Positions 10,772 to 19,842 are shown, counted from the stretch's first letter. The stretch is 38,843 bases of DNA from Chara braunii (GCA_003427395.1 BFEA01000022.1:4160306-4199148), one strand, 5' to 3'. Notes: generated from the letters alone by a model not told the origin. Program-made: numbers and translations.

Positions 10772-10779
10772 GGTCTGCC
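10772..10779. repeat. Target-site duplication, right copy (GGTCTGCC)
   Basis: Partner of 10373-10380, one mismatch. It directly follows the insertion end ...CAACGTAG. Confidence 0.55.
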
Positions 10780-11353
10780 TATGGACAAGTCCAGTTGGAT
10801 CCTCCATAAGATCTAAGAATCGGTCTACAACCTGCTAAATCTGAGAGGGACAGGGAGCGGTCTCCACATCAGTCTGTTTGACATAAGCCATGAACAGACG
10901 GGTGTGGTCAGTCTGGCGTGAAAATCGCATAAATCTGTGAGCACTCATGCAATAACAGTTGCTGGCCGGATGGTACTCGTCTATGAGTAAACAAGGGCGA
11001 TAGACCCCATGCCGGTCAGGTAGCTCAACCCTAGGGATCTGCCAATCGATCCTAGGATTGGTGGCACCAAGCCACTGCATAGAGAAGACAAGGTCAAAGA
11101 GAACGTTAGGAAACACATAGAAATTCAGGCAGTGTCTGATTTCTCCCTGCTTGTCAAAGGTCACAGGTAGGCCTTTGACAACGGTAGTGATCCTGACTGT
11201 GGAGGAGTCCCCAATGCGAACCTCTATAGGCTGTCGCAATTTCCCTAGTCTCTGATCCAAGTGCAACTTACTGACTGCCTTGGAGATATGAAGTTGCGAG
11301 CGGCCCCACAGTCCAAGAGCCCTTTGATCTTGGCTCCTAGGATAGAGGGTCAA
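10780..11353 (-). pseudogene. Aspartic protease region of element B
   Basis: On the minus strand the active-site segment LLDCGAARNFIS lies around 11280-11320 (Asp codon at 11311-11313). The long open frame 10835-11353 reads through the same DNA in a shifted frame, then matches the family from about KLHLDQRL onward: a retropepsin body with VKGLPVTFDKQGEIRHCLNF, FDLVFSMQWLG, then the linker MAYVKQTD. One frameshift therefore splits the active site from the rest of the domain. The linker continues as VDRFLDLMEDPTGLV up to the insertion at 10771. Position and order (gag, protease, RT) are standard for gypsy. Confidence 0.7.
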
Positions 11354-11600
11354 AGTAGGATGAGTTCTGACCTATGCTTCTTCTCCTGCAAGGACAGGAA
11401 AAGATCAGCAAGGCACTGAGAATCATCCTCCTCCCACGTCTTATCCAGCTCAGAGTCCTCAAAAGTGAAGGAACCTGAAGATGCAACTCCAAAAGAAGCA
11501 CCAGCGAGAGAATGTGAAGATTCGCCCTCGTCAGAAAGTGAATCAACACTGGTGGAAGGAGCTGTTGCTTCCACCTCCCTCTGCTCTAGTTTTTTGAACT
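11354..11600 (-). pseudogene. Acidic gag-protease spacer, element B
   Basis: A minus-strand frame (11350-11574) reads an acidic, Ser-rich peptide (SVDSLSDEGESSHS, then EDSELDKTWEEDDSQCLADL). Such low-complexity acidic spacers commonly lie between the zinc knuckle and protease in plant gypsy elements. It has no recognisable fold. I assign it to element B by position and strand. Confidence 0.45.
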
Positions 11601-13134
11601 AGAGCCGCCTGTGGACCTGCGAGGCATGCTGGGACAGTCTTTTAAGAAATGGTCCCCCTTGCACCTCAGGCAGACACCCTTGTCCTTTCTCTTCCTCCAG
11701 ACCCCCTCCTGAGTGCATGCCAGGGGAAGGTGGAAGGATCAAGGGGGTCAGTTGGCCAACGGACGTCGCGTGGTAGCGGTACTCTCTGGGCTCCAGGGGA
11801 AGAGGCACGTCCCTTACCTTTCCCCTTGCTGCTGGTTGGTGTTTTTTGGGTTGGGGCCTTGCCCTTAGTCACACCCATCAAAGCATCAGTCAAGGCAAGA
11901 ACAGCAGGATCTGCAGCAGATGATGAAGTAGCCCCAGATGGAGGGGTCGCACCTTGGATGCTGCGTCACTATCTGAACTAGATGCTGCAGTAGTAAACAG
12001 GGCACCCTTCCTCCTTCTTCGCCCCTTTGAGGAGGGTCCCTTCCTTCAGAAGGTGCTTCCTGGACATGGAGTTTGGACTCCAAGTCCAGAGCTGCTCTGC
12101 CCAAGGACTGCCAATCCTTGTGGCCCTGAGAGAATAATGCGAGCTGGAATTGCTCAGGCGCTGCCCTGAGGAAATGAATGAGCAGATCCTGCTCACTCAT
12201 CTTCAACTCAAAAGTCGATGTGAGACTGTCAAAGGTGGAGTACAGTTTGGACAAGGAGCCATCAAACTTTTTCTGGCCCAGGCGCATAATGTTATTTGCT
12301 GCCTTTATGGCCTGCTCCTTGTCTGCAAACCGGTCCTGCAGTGCCTGCAGAAATCCAGCCACCCCCAACCTCTGCGCCCAATCAGACATTTCCATCCCCT
12401 GCTTGCTGGAGGTAGAGGTGCACCATTTCAGTGCAGTCCTCTCCAGACGAGCAAGGATGGCAGACACCTTTACATCCTCATCACATTTGAACCCACTCAG
12501 GTAGGTTCTTTGTGTAGTGACCCAATCTGCAACATCCACCTTTGGGTCATCACCAGAGAACATGGGTGGAGGTGTCAGCTTGGGGCGCTGCATGTCAAAA
12601 GGAGTTGAGGGACGTGAGGCGGCTGTTGACTTGGGTGTAGAGGGAGGAGATGTGTGTCTGGATTGTGGGGCTGATGAGGGATTCACTTGGGAAGGTCTAG
12701 GAGATGGAGGAGTTGTCTGAGCACGTGGGATCTGCAGATAAATGAAAAAACGATCAAGCTTGGAGGAGATGTCTTTTAATTCGTTAGTATGCTGTGCCAT
12801 ACATACTCTCCTCCAGGATGGTGATCCTGACATCCCAGTTAGTAAAATAGGAATGGTGAATTTCATCCTGCAAGAGGATGAATTCAGCTATGTCCTTATT
12901 ATACTGACTGGAACTGCCACTTGTCTTGACCTTCTCCACATCGACTACCAGTTCCCGCCTTCTCGTTTCTTTTCTGGCAGCTTCCTCTTTCCATTTTAAC
13001 TCCTCCTTTAGAGCCTGAACTGCTTCAGCCTGTTTGCGAAGTTTTTCTTCTTCAGCAAGCAGTTCAGCCTCTAAGGGATCAAGAGGAATCTGAGGCTTCA
13101 CATCAGAAGCCTCTCCCTTCTCAGCATCTGCCAT
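11601..13134 (-). pseudogene. gag: gag of element B (coiled coil, capsid, zinc knuckle)
   Basis: Read on the minus strand, gag starts at ATG 13134 (MADAEKGEASDV). The first 116 codons include a charged helical region likely to form a coiled coil (EAELLAEEEKLRKQAEAVQALKE, quoted in part). A frameshift near 12800-12860 moves it to the frame ending at 11886, which holds a Pro/Ser linker and the capsid (MFSGDDPKVDVADWV, ALKWCTSTSS, RAALDLESKL). The C-terminus changes frame again and reaches a zinc knuckle CLRCKGDHFLKDC at 11634-11672, spaced CX2CX3HX4C, one residue shorter than usual. The hAT-like insertion ends 22 bp upstream of the start codon. Confidence 0.78.
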
Positions 13135-13155
13135 TTTAATTTACCCCACAATTCC

Positions 13156-13163
13156 GATAAGAT
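13156..13163. repeat. Target-site duplication, left copy (GATAAGAT)
   Basis: GATAAGAT occurs here and again at 13684-13691, exactly flanking the 520-bp insertion. A perfect 8-bp duplication is the hAT hallmark. Confidence 0.85.
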
Positions 13164-13181
13164 CATGGTTGCATCCCTGCC

Positions 13182-13258
13182 GACCGCCGACCCCGACCGC
13201 CGACCCCGACCGCCGACCCCGACCGCCGACCCCGACCGCCGACCCCGACCGCCGACCG
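13182..13258. repeat. 13-bp GC-rich tandem array in the hAT element
   Basis: Roughly five head-to-tail copies of GACCGCCGACCCC. It lies within the hAT-like element and explains a spurious Gly/Arg-rich open frame on the minus strand. Confidence 0.85.
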
Positions 13259-13397
13259 TATTGCAGCCGACCAGTAGGGCCGACCGATCGGCGGTCTGCC
13301 GACCAGTCAGAAAATAACCATCCACTAATTGTTTTTCAGATCTAAGTTGGAAGTTGTACTGCGCTTGCTGAGTACAACCCAAATCCCTGAGAAACTT

Positions 13398-13560
13398 TTG
13401 GGGACGGGGGGTTTGGGGGTGGGGTGTATAAGGGGATATAGGGGGGTATAGGGGTGGTATAGGGGGTATTGGGGGGGGTTATGAGGGTGTTGGGGGCCGG
13501 TTTGTGGGTTTGGGGGGGTGTATGGGGGTATTTGGGGTGGGTATGGGGGTGTTCGTGGGG
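13398..13560 (+). repeat. Long G-rich low-complexity tract
   Basis: About 160 bases consist mainly of G runs of 3-8 separated by T, TAT or A (GGGGTATAGGGG-like units). The C content on this strand is near zero. Such spacing is compatible with G-quadruplex folding. It lies in the core of the hAT element. Confidence 0.8.
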
Positions 13561-13683
13561 TTATTAGGGGTTTTGGACCGAAAAAAAAAATTAAAAAAAT
13601 GCGGGGTGCCGACGACCCCCGACCGGTAGGTGCTGACCAGCCGACCAGTCAAGGGTCGCCGACGGTTGGCGTGTGCAACACTG

Positions 13684-13691
13684 GATAAGAT
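13684..13691. repeat. Target-site duplication, right copy (GATAAGAT)
   Basis: Perfect partner of 13156-13163, directly after the element end GTGCAACACTG. Confidence 0.85.
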
Positions 13692-13783
13692 AAAAATAAA
13701 CAAATAAACAAAAGACAAACATGAGGTAATTCCTCATAAGATAAAAATAAACAAATAAACAAAAGACAAACATGAGGTAATAG
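13685..13783. repeat. 51-bp tandem duplication in the leader of B
   Basis: Two nearly identical units start at 13685 and 13736 (ATAAGATAAAAATAAACAAA...), each containing TAAACAAATAAACAAAAGAC and ending in CATGAGGTAAT. The hAT element inserted at the edge of the first unit. Confidence 0.88.
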
Positions 13784-15144
13784 GAATTGGATTTTTTCTA
13801 CAGTACTCGTCCAATTACTGTCACCTGACTGAAGAAAGAGAGTTGGTTAGTCTGCGCAAGTGAGTGCTCAGTCTCTACAGACCACTTGAGGGTCATGGTC
13901 AGTTAAGAGTAAACTCCGCAAAAACCAATTTCACGATTTTCCAATCCCTGCCCTGACACAACAATTGCATGCAATAACTGCACTTCCAGGATGCAGTCTT
14001 GGACTGATTAGTAGAGATTAGAAGTTAGACAAAGTGACTACTTAGGGATAGGCAGGTGTCCACTGATGACCAAGATGCAACGATTTACAGGAAATCCTTG
14101 ACCCACCCTAGAGACTTCACCACTGTATGACCCTATATGCCATACCCTGGGTACGACAAATTACAACAAACACTGTAACTGACTCAAAACTCAAAATTAT
14201 ATTGTGCAATTTCAGACACTGACTGTATATTGAGTTGCGATTTACCAGGGACTGACAGAATTGAATTCGGACAGACAGAATTGAAGTTATGACTAACCCT
14301 AGTCTAGCCCAGCTTCAGCTATGTCAACGCAAAATTCGGATTTTCATTATTACTAACAATAGGACCCTGAATACATCAATTCACTATACAGTATGAATCG
14401 CAATACTGTAAAGCAGTCACATATGAGATTTGAGTCAGAAAGGAGGTCAAACAGGGTTAGTAGAAGTTAAAGAAGATAGGCAGGAGAATTTAGCTATGGT
14501 TGTCCCACAGTCTGAATTTCGATTTTCAACTATCAACTGACTGACAGACCCTATTTCGCTAATCTAAAAATAGCTCCAGAATCGCCACGCAGAGTAGAGT
14601 AAGGAACACACTTACTTCAGGATCGCCATCTTGCCAGTTTCATCTCATGTTGATTCCCAGTGTTCCCACGCATCTATCCTCCTGAAACTTGGTGATCCAG
14701 CAGTTCATCCTGAGGCGCTTCACCCCCAACTGACAGATTCACTGAATTTGAACTCTCAGGTGCAGATAACTGACAACTCAGTGCAACGCCACATCACCCT
14801 GTGCTGTGCTGCTTGGAAATTGGGGATCCTAACCCAATTCCACAATCACAACCTCCTGGGATCACCTCATTGTCAATCGCCAGTCTCCAGATGAATCGCC
14901 AGGCTAAAAATAGCCTCTTAGAGCCTCCCAGGCCTCTGAGCATCAATCGCCAACCTCTCCTGCACAACCTTAGGCAGGAGAGAGTCACCCTTTGCCCAAT
15001 TCTTCTCGCCAGACACTCGCCACCACCACCCTTACTGACAACAACCCTGAAGATGATGAATCGCCATAAGACTCAACTCCAGTATCTCGCCAGATGATGA
15101 TGGTTGCTCCAACTCATCAATCACTCCAGAGTCTGGATCCAATC
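13784..15144 (-). other. Untranslated leader of element B
   Basis: About 1.36 kb between the primer site and the gag region. I see no frame with family resemblance on either strand. Short open frames on the plus strand (14631-14894, 14801-15097) are Cys/His/Ser-rich by chance. The leader belongs to element B by position. Confidence 0.6.
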
Positions 15145-15156
15145 GCTCCGATACCA
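15145..15156 (-). other. Primer-binding site of element B (Met-tRNA type)
   Basis: On the minus strand TGGTATCGGAGC lies two bases after the LTR end. It matches the plant initiator-Met-tRNA site at 11 of 12 positions, with G instead of A at position 8, the same variant as in element A. It fixes the minus orientation of B. Confidence 0.85.
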
Positions 15157-15158
15157 AC

Positions 15159-16412
15159 TGTTATGATTCTGGTTGTTCGTTGTCTGAAGACCAACACTCA
15201 CTCACATAGACTTCGAGGTATGCCCATACATACACAAAAGGAAGGGGAGAGGATAGGAGTATCACACCGCATAGGAAGAGATAAACATAGCGGAAGACTT
15301 AACCATGTGATATGACAGGGTACACTGAAAGTGCAATTCACTCCACTCAATCCTCACAACCAGTCGTAAAGGAAAGCCGAGAAGATCACATCCATGAAAC
15401 AATGAAACGATGACAGTCCAAACCCAGTACCACACTGTTTATTAAACTCAGAGTCTCGAATTGTTAGGATAACCTCAGAACTACAGTGCGCTGCTCAGAA
15501 GTGAGCAGCGCTTCACTCCCCAACCCTGAGTAACCACTCGCAACACCCCTGAGCCCCTGAAACATCAAGCGCCACCCAAATACTGCCTCTAGAGGACAGC
15601 GCCACCCTGAACCAGGCCTCTGAGGCCAAGCGCCACTCAGAGGGTGAAGAAAAAGAGCAGCACCACAGTATCTGATGATGACGAGGTGTCGAAAGACTTC
15701 CGGGGTGGAAGTCTGCAGCAGCGTGACCCCTCCTGACAAGATGACCTCTGAGGAAGAAGCTGCAGCTATGGCTGCAGCGCCACAACCCTGTGACCCCACT
15801 CCGGAGGAGGGTCCAGCAGGGCACCAACTTCTCTCGCCTCCAGCAGACCCCGAATAGCCCAGACCTCTGACAGCCCCGCGTGCTGACAGAGTACAGCGCA
15901 GGTCCCAGCTATGGCCGACGCTCCGAAGGTCTGGCTATGTCTGTCCCCCACAACGCTGAGCCGTCACCACTTCCGGTTTACGCGTAGCGCAGCAGCGATG
16001 TACTCGATACCAACTGCCAAAAGCCCTGAACCGATGTGCCTATCCTATCTAGTCTAAACTAGCCTAGACTCGACCTAGACCGGACTGACTGACCGACCGG
16101 TACCGATTCTGTTTCGGCCTCTAGGGCCTCTCCCAACCCGGCTATAGGCTATAGGACCGTCTATCAGCTTAGGCCTGTAGGGCCTGTCTGTCTTAGGGGT
16201 AGCCCGGGTCCGCTATTCGCAGTTAGGGTAGCTGTAGGAATTCAGTTAGTACGGGCCTGTATTTTCCTGAATTTACAGATATGTCCCTCATTTATTTTCC
16301 TTACAGGCAGGTCACTCAGCCCTCAGCCAAACAAAATTACGAATTTGTCCTACCTATAGTACAGCCTCAACAGAGAGAGGCTACAGGCGACCAGAAAACA
16401 GAAGTCATTGCA
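15159..16412 (-). repeat. 5' LTR of element B
   Basis: A second copy lies inverted at 23048-24290, which sets both ends. On the minus strand it starts TGCAATGAC (16412) and ends AATCATAACA (15159), two bases before the primer site, length 1254 bp. A polyadenylation hexamer AATAAA at 15438-15443 (minus) is conserved in the other copy. Beyond 16412 the sequence becomes a family C LTR without any spacer, as expected if B inserted into it. Confidence 0.87.
15438..15443 (-). promoter_or_regulatory. AATAAA polyadenylation hexamer in LTR B
   Basis: AATAAA on the minus strand in GTTTAATAAAC context, about 280 bp before the LTR end. The same word and context occur at 24005-24010 in the solo copy, which favours a functional role in element transcript processing. 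Confidence 0.5.
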
Positions 16413-17066
16413 CCAGCATAGACCAATGATAATGCTCTTCTTCTTCGCCAACCACTCTCCTCCTTATCTCTTCCCCTCTTTTTCCAAACAAGAATAATAA
16501 TAACAATGTTGAATGGCTGATCCAGAATCAATGTCCGAGTCCCTCTTCTACTGCAGGTATCACTTGAGGTCCACCATAGCCATATCTGCCCCTCTCTCTC
16601 TCTCTTCCTCATAGGCCGAGGCTATGGAGGACTACCAGGGCATTGCCCTGCTGCCCAAAGGACAACACATAGCAGCTATGGCTGCTCTAGCTCAGGCCGT
16701 CATGCCTGACTCTGCCTTGAAGCTTCTTGGTGTAGCTCTGCCCCAACGGGGCCTTCCTGCTGCAGCGCCCACCAAGGTGATGAAGATGGCAACCACCATA
16801 GCCAGGTAAGTACCTCTGGCGCTCCCCTTCCTAGTCCCGGTCTTCTTCCTCCTCCATGTCCTTGCTCCTTCCCCAGCAGCGCAGCTCCAGCCAGCGCTCC
16901 AACCAGTGTGTCGCCAAACTTGCACACTGACAATGAGGAGGAGCAACTGGCTCCTCCTGGAGATATAGGGGCCTGCTTGCCTCTTGGCGAGTGACTTCCT
17001 AGGCCACGTGGCCTCCAAGCAACCAGTACCTCCTCCCTTTCGGAGGGAAACATCATTGCAGACTCT
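16413..17066 (-). repeat. Family C LTR, left fragment (truncated by B)
   Basis: The minus strand matches 28696-29423 of the intact C LTR, including the start-side word TTTCCCTCC(C)GAAAGGGAGG and repeated CCATAGCC words. Similarity begins at CCAGCATAG (16413) exactly where LTR B ends and continues through the 6 bp GACTCT (17061-17066). The last ~145 bp of the LTR are missing on the left side. The rest of this LTR resumes at 18657 after a 1.59-kb interruption. Confidence 0.72.
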
Positions 17067-17447
17067 CCTCCCCCCCCCCCTCCCTTTTTTCTCTCTTTTT
17101 TTCTTTTGTTTTTAAAGCCCAGGGTGTTGTAGAGGCCGGTTACTAGGCACACATTGATCGCCTGGAGCGGTCAGCCATGGTTGTCTTGAGGGAACGAGGC
17201 TACCTTCCCATCCCATCCTCACGTCAATACTCCTAGCGCACCCCCTATCTCTCCTATCCTACCTCAGTGTGACCAGCACTCAGGACCATTACCCCTACTT
17301 CGTATCTAGGGGAACTTGGACCGAACAGTAGTGACAGGCACCAGGGCTAGCCATGACCCAGCCCTGGTGGAAGCGGAATCGAACGAGCCTCATCGCACGG
17401 GAACTTCAGACGCCAGGCCCAAGCAATCTCCTACTAGCCCCTAAGTT

Positions 17448-17670
17448 GACCAACTGGTAACTCACGCCCTCTACTCGCCCACCACAGTCGTAGTTGATTT
17501 TAAGGGGGGTACTTTTCCTCGAAACGCCTATCATCATCATCAGTTAATCCAGACCAACCAGTGACTCACGCCCTCTACTCGCCCACCACAGCCCTAGTCT
17601 GCCACACACAGTCTAGCTGATATTAAGGGGGATACTTATCATCGAAAGGCCTATCATCATTATCAGTTGA
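17448..17670. repeat. Two ~104-bp tandem units
   Basis: Units starting GACCAACTGG (17448) and GACCAACCAG (17552) share ACTCACGCCCTCTACTCGCC, a TTAAGGGGG-like core and CCTATCATCAT endings. The second unit has a ~15-bp internal expansion. It is non-coding. Confidence 0.8.
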
Positions 17671-17689
17671 TCGTGACCTCCTCCCAGCC

Positions 17690-18020
17690 CTATGGTTGTG
17701 TATGTGTTGTATGTGTGTATGTACTCTGTATCATAGATGTGTGCCCGTGGGCTATGCGTATGTTTGTAATGTGTATGTGGACCCGATTTCATAGCAGACA
17801 CTGCTCCCCACCATGGTGCATCTGCGAAGTGAGTGCTGAGTACTGGTGAGAGGTGCTCTTATCACCTCCACTAGTACATGTGTGTGTGTGTACCTTGAGC
17901 TATGTGTGTGTATAGTATGTGTATGGTATGTCATGGTGTGTGTATAGTATGTGTGTATGGTATTTGATAGACTATGTATCGTGGTTGTGCTATCTGGGGT
18001 GGTATCTCATGTGTGAGTAT
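17690..18020. repeat. TG/TATG-rich low-complexity sequence
   Basis: Imperfect GTGTATGT-type repeats (for example 17695-17730 and 17877-17960). The open frames across it in several frames are composition artefacts. Confidence 0.7.
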
Positions 18021-18043
18021 GTGGTAGAGACAGGCCTATCTGG

Positions 18044-18223
18044 NNNNNNNNNNNNNNNNNNNNNNNNNNNNNNNNNNNNNNNNNNNNNNNNNNNNNNNNN
18101 NNNNNNNNNNNNNNNNNNNNNNNNNNNNNNNNNNNNNNNNNNNNNNNNNNNNNNNNNNNNNNNNNNNNNNNNNNNNNNNNNNNNNNNNNNNNNNNNNNNN
18201 NNNNNNNNNNNNNNNNNNNNNNN
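18044..18223. other. Assembly gap, 180 N
   Basis: An unbroken run of 180 undetermined bases. The same 25 bp (starting ATGTGGTAGAGACAGG) abut both edges, at 18019-18043 and 18224-18248, so the gap may be an assembly artefact or hide a tandem duplication. Confidence 0.98.
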
Positions 18224-18267
18224 ATGTGGTAGAGACAGGCCTATCTGGACAGGACCCCCCCCCCCTC

Positions 18268-18343
18268 CAAGTCTGGAACCGGACTCGAACCTGTGACCTA
18301 CAGTATGAAACTGGAGGGTTCTACCACATATACTACCGTGGGA
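18268..18343 (-). repeat. tRNA-derived module (SINE head)
   Basis: On the minus strand a box-A-like GGTAGTATATGTGGTAGAAC (around 18321-18337) is followed by a perfect box B GGTTCGAGTCC at 18281-18291. These are the internal RNA polymerase III promoter elements. Stems are not fully tRNA-like and no CCA-proximal acceptor pairing is evident, so I call it a SINE head or tRNA relic, not a tRNA gene. Confidence 0.5.
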
Positions 18344-18569
18344 AGTGGATATAATGTGTGTAATGTCTGGGCTGGGGGAGATCATCAGAGCGACCAAAGC
18401 CAACAACAGCCAGCAACCAACGTGAAGTCTAGACCAGCATACAACACCCATGGACTGACCCCCCGTTGGTGCGCAGGCAGTGTCTGTAATAGTACCATGT
18501 GTCGGCCCAGGGGAGTGTGTGTCCAGCCGTGCATCATTCTAACGCCCTGCCGGTGTCCATGCAAGGCTG

Positions 18570-18648
18570 CAGAGTGTTGAACCCACAACCTCATACCAGA
18601 ATGCGCATTTCCAACCTGCGCTCTAACTACTGAGCTACATCAACTGGA
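18570..18648 (-). repeat. tRNA-derived module (SINE head)
   Basis: The minus strand reads TGTAGCTCAGTAGTTAGAGC (box A, about 18620-18639), then GGGTTCAACAC (box B, 18574-18584). Box spacing is close to a normal tRNA. It lies at the start of the 1.59-kb insertion. A real tRNA is less likely because the acceptor arm does not pair well. Confidence 0.6.
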
Positions 18649-18656
18649 CCAGCAGC

Positions 18657-19096
18657 ATATTGCCCGTACAGGCCCTAGACTCAAGACTGGTTGGACTGGT
18701 ACCCGCCTAGACCTAGCCTACAACTACTGGGCCTCTAAAAATGCCAACTTTTGTCTTCGTCTGCTCGGCCTCGAGTACCCGGCACATCTACCTCTACCTG
18801 GTGTGGTACCGGCCTACCTGCTACTTGAGTGTTTTCCACTGCTTCAAGTGTCGCGGGCCTCTTTCCCCGCCACTTGAGTGCTTTCCCCCGCTGCAATCCT
18901 CAATGTCACAGCCACAGGTAAGTACCGGCCCTTCGGGGCCCACCGAACGAACAAGTGCCCTTGCGGGTAACACACCCTCAAGCCGACAAGCACTCAGACA
19001 GACATGCAGACCAGCAAGCATGCACACACACAGACTTAGAGACTCAGCAAGGCATTCAGCTGTGCGTCTCAGTCCGTGTTTGGTCAGGTCATTACA
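18657..19096 (-). repeat. Family C LTR, right fragment (5' end of LTR)
   Basis: The minus strand matches 28267-28694 of the intact C LTR from TGTAATGACC (19096) to CGGGCAATAT (18657). An extra ~45 bp around 18840-18900 repeats a CCACTTGAGTGCTTTCC-type word. Both copies keep a CAGGTAAGT word (18916-18924, plus strand here), identical to a consensus plant 5' splice site. Together with 16413-17066 it forms one interrupted LTR. Confidence 0.75.
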
Positions 19097-19115
19097 ATAA
19101 AACAAACAAACTTGA

Positions 19116-19300
19116 AAAAAANAAAAAAGAGACANAGAAATTAANNAANNAAAAAAAANAAAAAANAAANANANAAANTAANNAANNAAAAAAAAAAAAA
19201 AAAAAAAAAAAAAANCCNGAAANANNNATAACTTTCTTANANNNAAANNAAAANNAAANGAAANAANAGAAAATATACTATNATAGTNATCATACTAGTA
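19116..19300. repeat. A-rich, N-speckled low-quality sequence
   Basis: Long A runs broken by scattered single N calls, followed by AT-rich sequence. The scattered Ns point to poor base calling over a homopolymer. It has no coding value. Confidence 0.9.
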
Positions 19301-19344
19301 TTTTTTTTTTTTTTTTCCCAGTTTATGCACGCATGCATATCTAC

Positions 19345-19570
19345 ATACATACAGATGAAAATGTACATGCATCCATGCATGCATGCATACATACATACAT
19401 GCATATGTTTTACGTACATACATACATACATACATACATGACATACAATACATACATACATACATACGTACATACATACGTACATACATATTACATACGT
19501 ATGTGGACACATACATACGTACATACATACCATACACATGCATACACACCTACATACACATAGACGCATA
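19345..19570. repeat. CATA/TACA tetranucleotide microsatellite
   Basis: An imperfect CATACATA array with CATG and GTAC interruptions, about 225 bp. It produces Tyr/Ile/His/Thr open frames on both strands, which are not genes. Confidence 0.95.
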
Positions 19571-19592
19571 CCTACATGCATGGTGCATGCAT

Positions 19593-19629
19593 GGAGGAGG
19601 TCTGAGGCCCCCAGTACTGATCGGTAAAC
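19593..19629 (+). repeat. SINE-like fragment, copy of 19900-19937
   Basis: GGAGGAGGTCTGAGGCCCCC and CCAGTACTGATCGGTAAAC repeat the tail of the tRNA-headed repeat at 19843-19937 with few differences. The head is missing and the fragment is fused to the microsatellite. Confidence 0.55.
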
Positions 19630-19842
19630 CACTGTGAGACTCCCGGGAACCGATGTGGAAGAGCTGCAGCTGTGTGACCACACAATGTTGCAGCAGCAGG
19701 TCATGTGCTGATGAAGAGCGAAGTGTGTGAGTGGAGGTAAGTCCTGAGTGGTGTTGTGTGTGGTGCAAGTGAGTAAGGACGCTACAGCCATGCAGGGGTG
19801 GGGTGGATGTGATGCAGATACAGTTTTACTTTTGTACACCAT

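Larger units (their letters stand above)
13164..13683. mobile_element. hAT-type non-autonomous element (MITE), 520 bp
   Basis: The block is flanked by a perfect 8-bp duplication. Its ends are CATGGTTGCATCC and, inverted, CAGTGTTGCACAC; they share CA..GTTGCA, the typical hAT terminal pattern. Inside, the left part is a tandem array of a 13-bp unit (GACCGCCGACCCC, about five copies, 13182-13258). The centre (about 13398-13560) is an extremely G-rich, strand-asymmetric run. The right part repeats CCGACCAGTCA, also found near 13299. No transposase frame is present, so movement would need an enzyme supplied elsewhere. It sits in the leader of element B, 22 bp before the gag ATG. Confidence 0.82.
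17067..18656 (-). mobile_element. Composite 1.59-kb insertion splitting LTR C
   Basis: In the intact C LTR (28267-29567) the words matching 17061-17066 and 18657 onward lie next to each other, so everything between is inserted. On the minus strand it opens at 18656 with a tRNA-like module (18570-18648). It then holds unique sequence, a second tRNA-like module (18268-18343), an assembly gap, CA-rich repeats, two 104-bp tandem units, a weak third tRNA-like stretch (about 17365-17440) and an A-rich then G-rich tail (17067-17115). A tRNA-like head plus A-rich tail suggests SINE-type retroposition, possibly several nested copies. I see no clear target duplication. Confidence 0.5.

Noticed and set aside
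13182-13258. Possible CRISPR-like array
   Set aside because: The units are contiguous 13-mers without spacers, in a eukaryotic transposon context.
13098-13382. Gly/Arg-rich open frame on the minus strand
   Set aside because: It is produced by the 13-bp tandem array inside the hAT-like element.
15464-15951. Overlapping open frames of 104-111 codons on the minus strand
   Set aside because: They lie inside LTR B, have no counterpart of equal length in the solo copy (23577-23990 is a different frame on the other strand), and show no motif.
18570-18648. A functional tRNA gene
   Set aside because: Boxes A and B are good, but I cannot pair a convincing acceptor stem and it lies at the end of a retroposon-like insertion.
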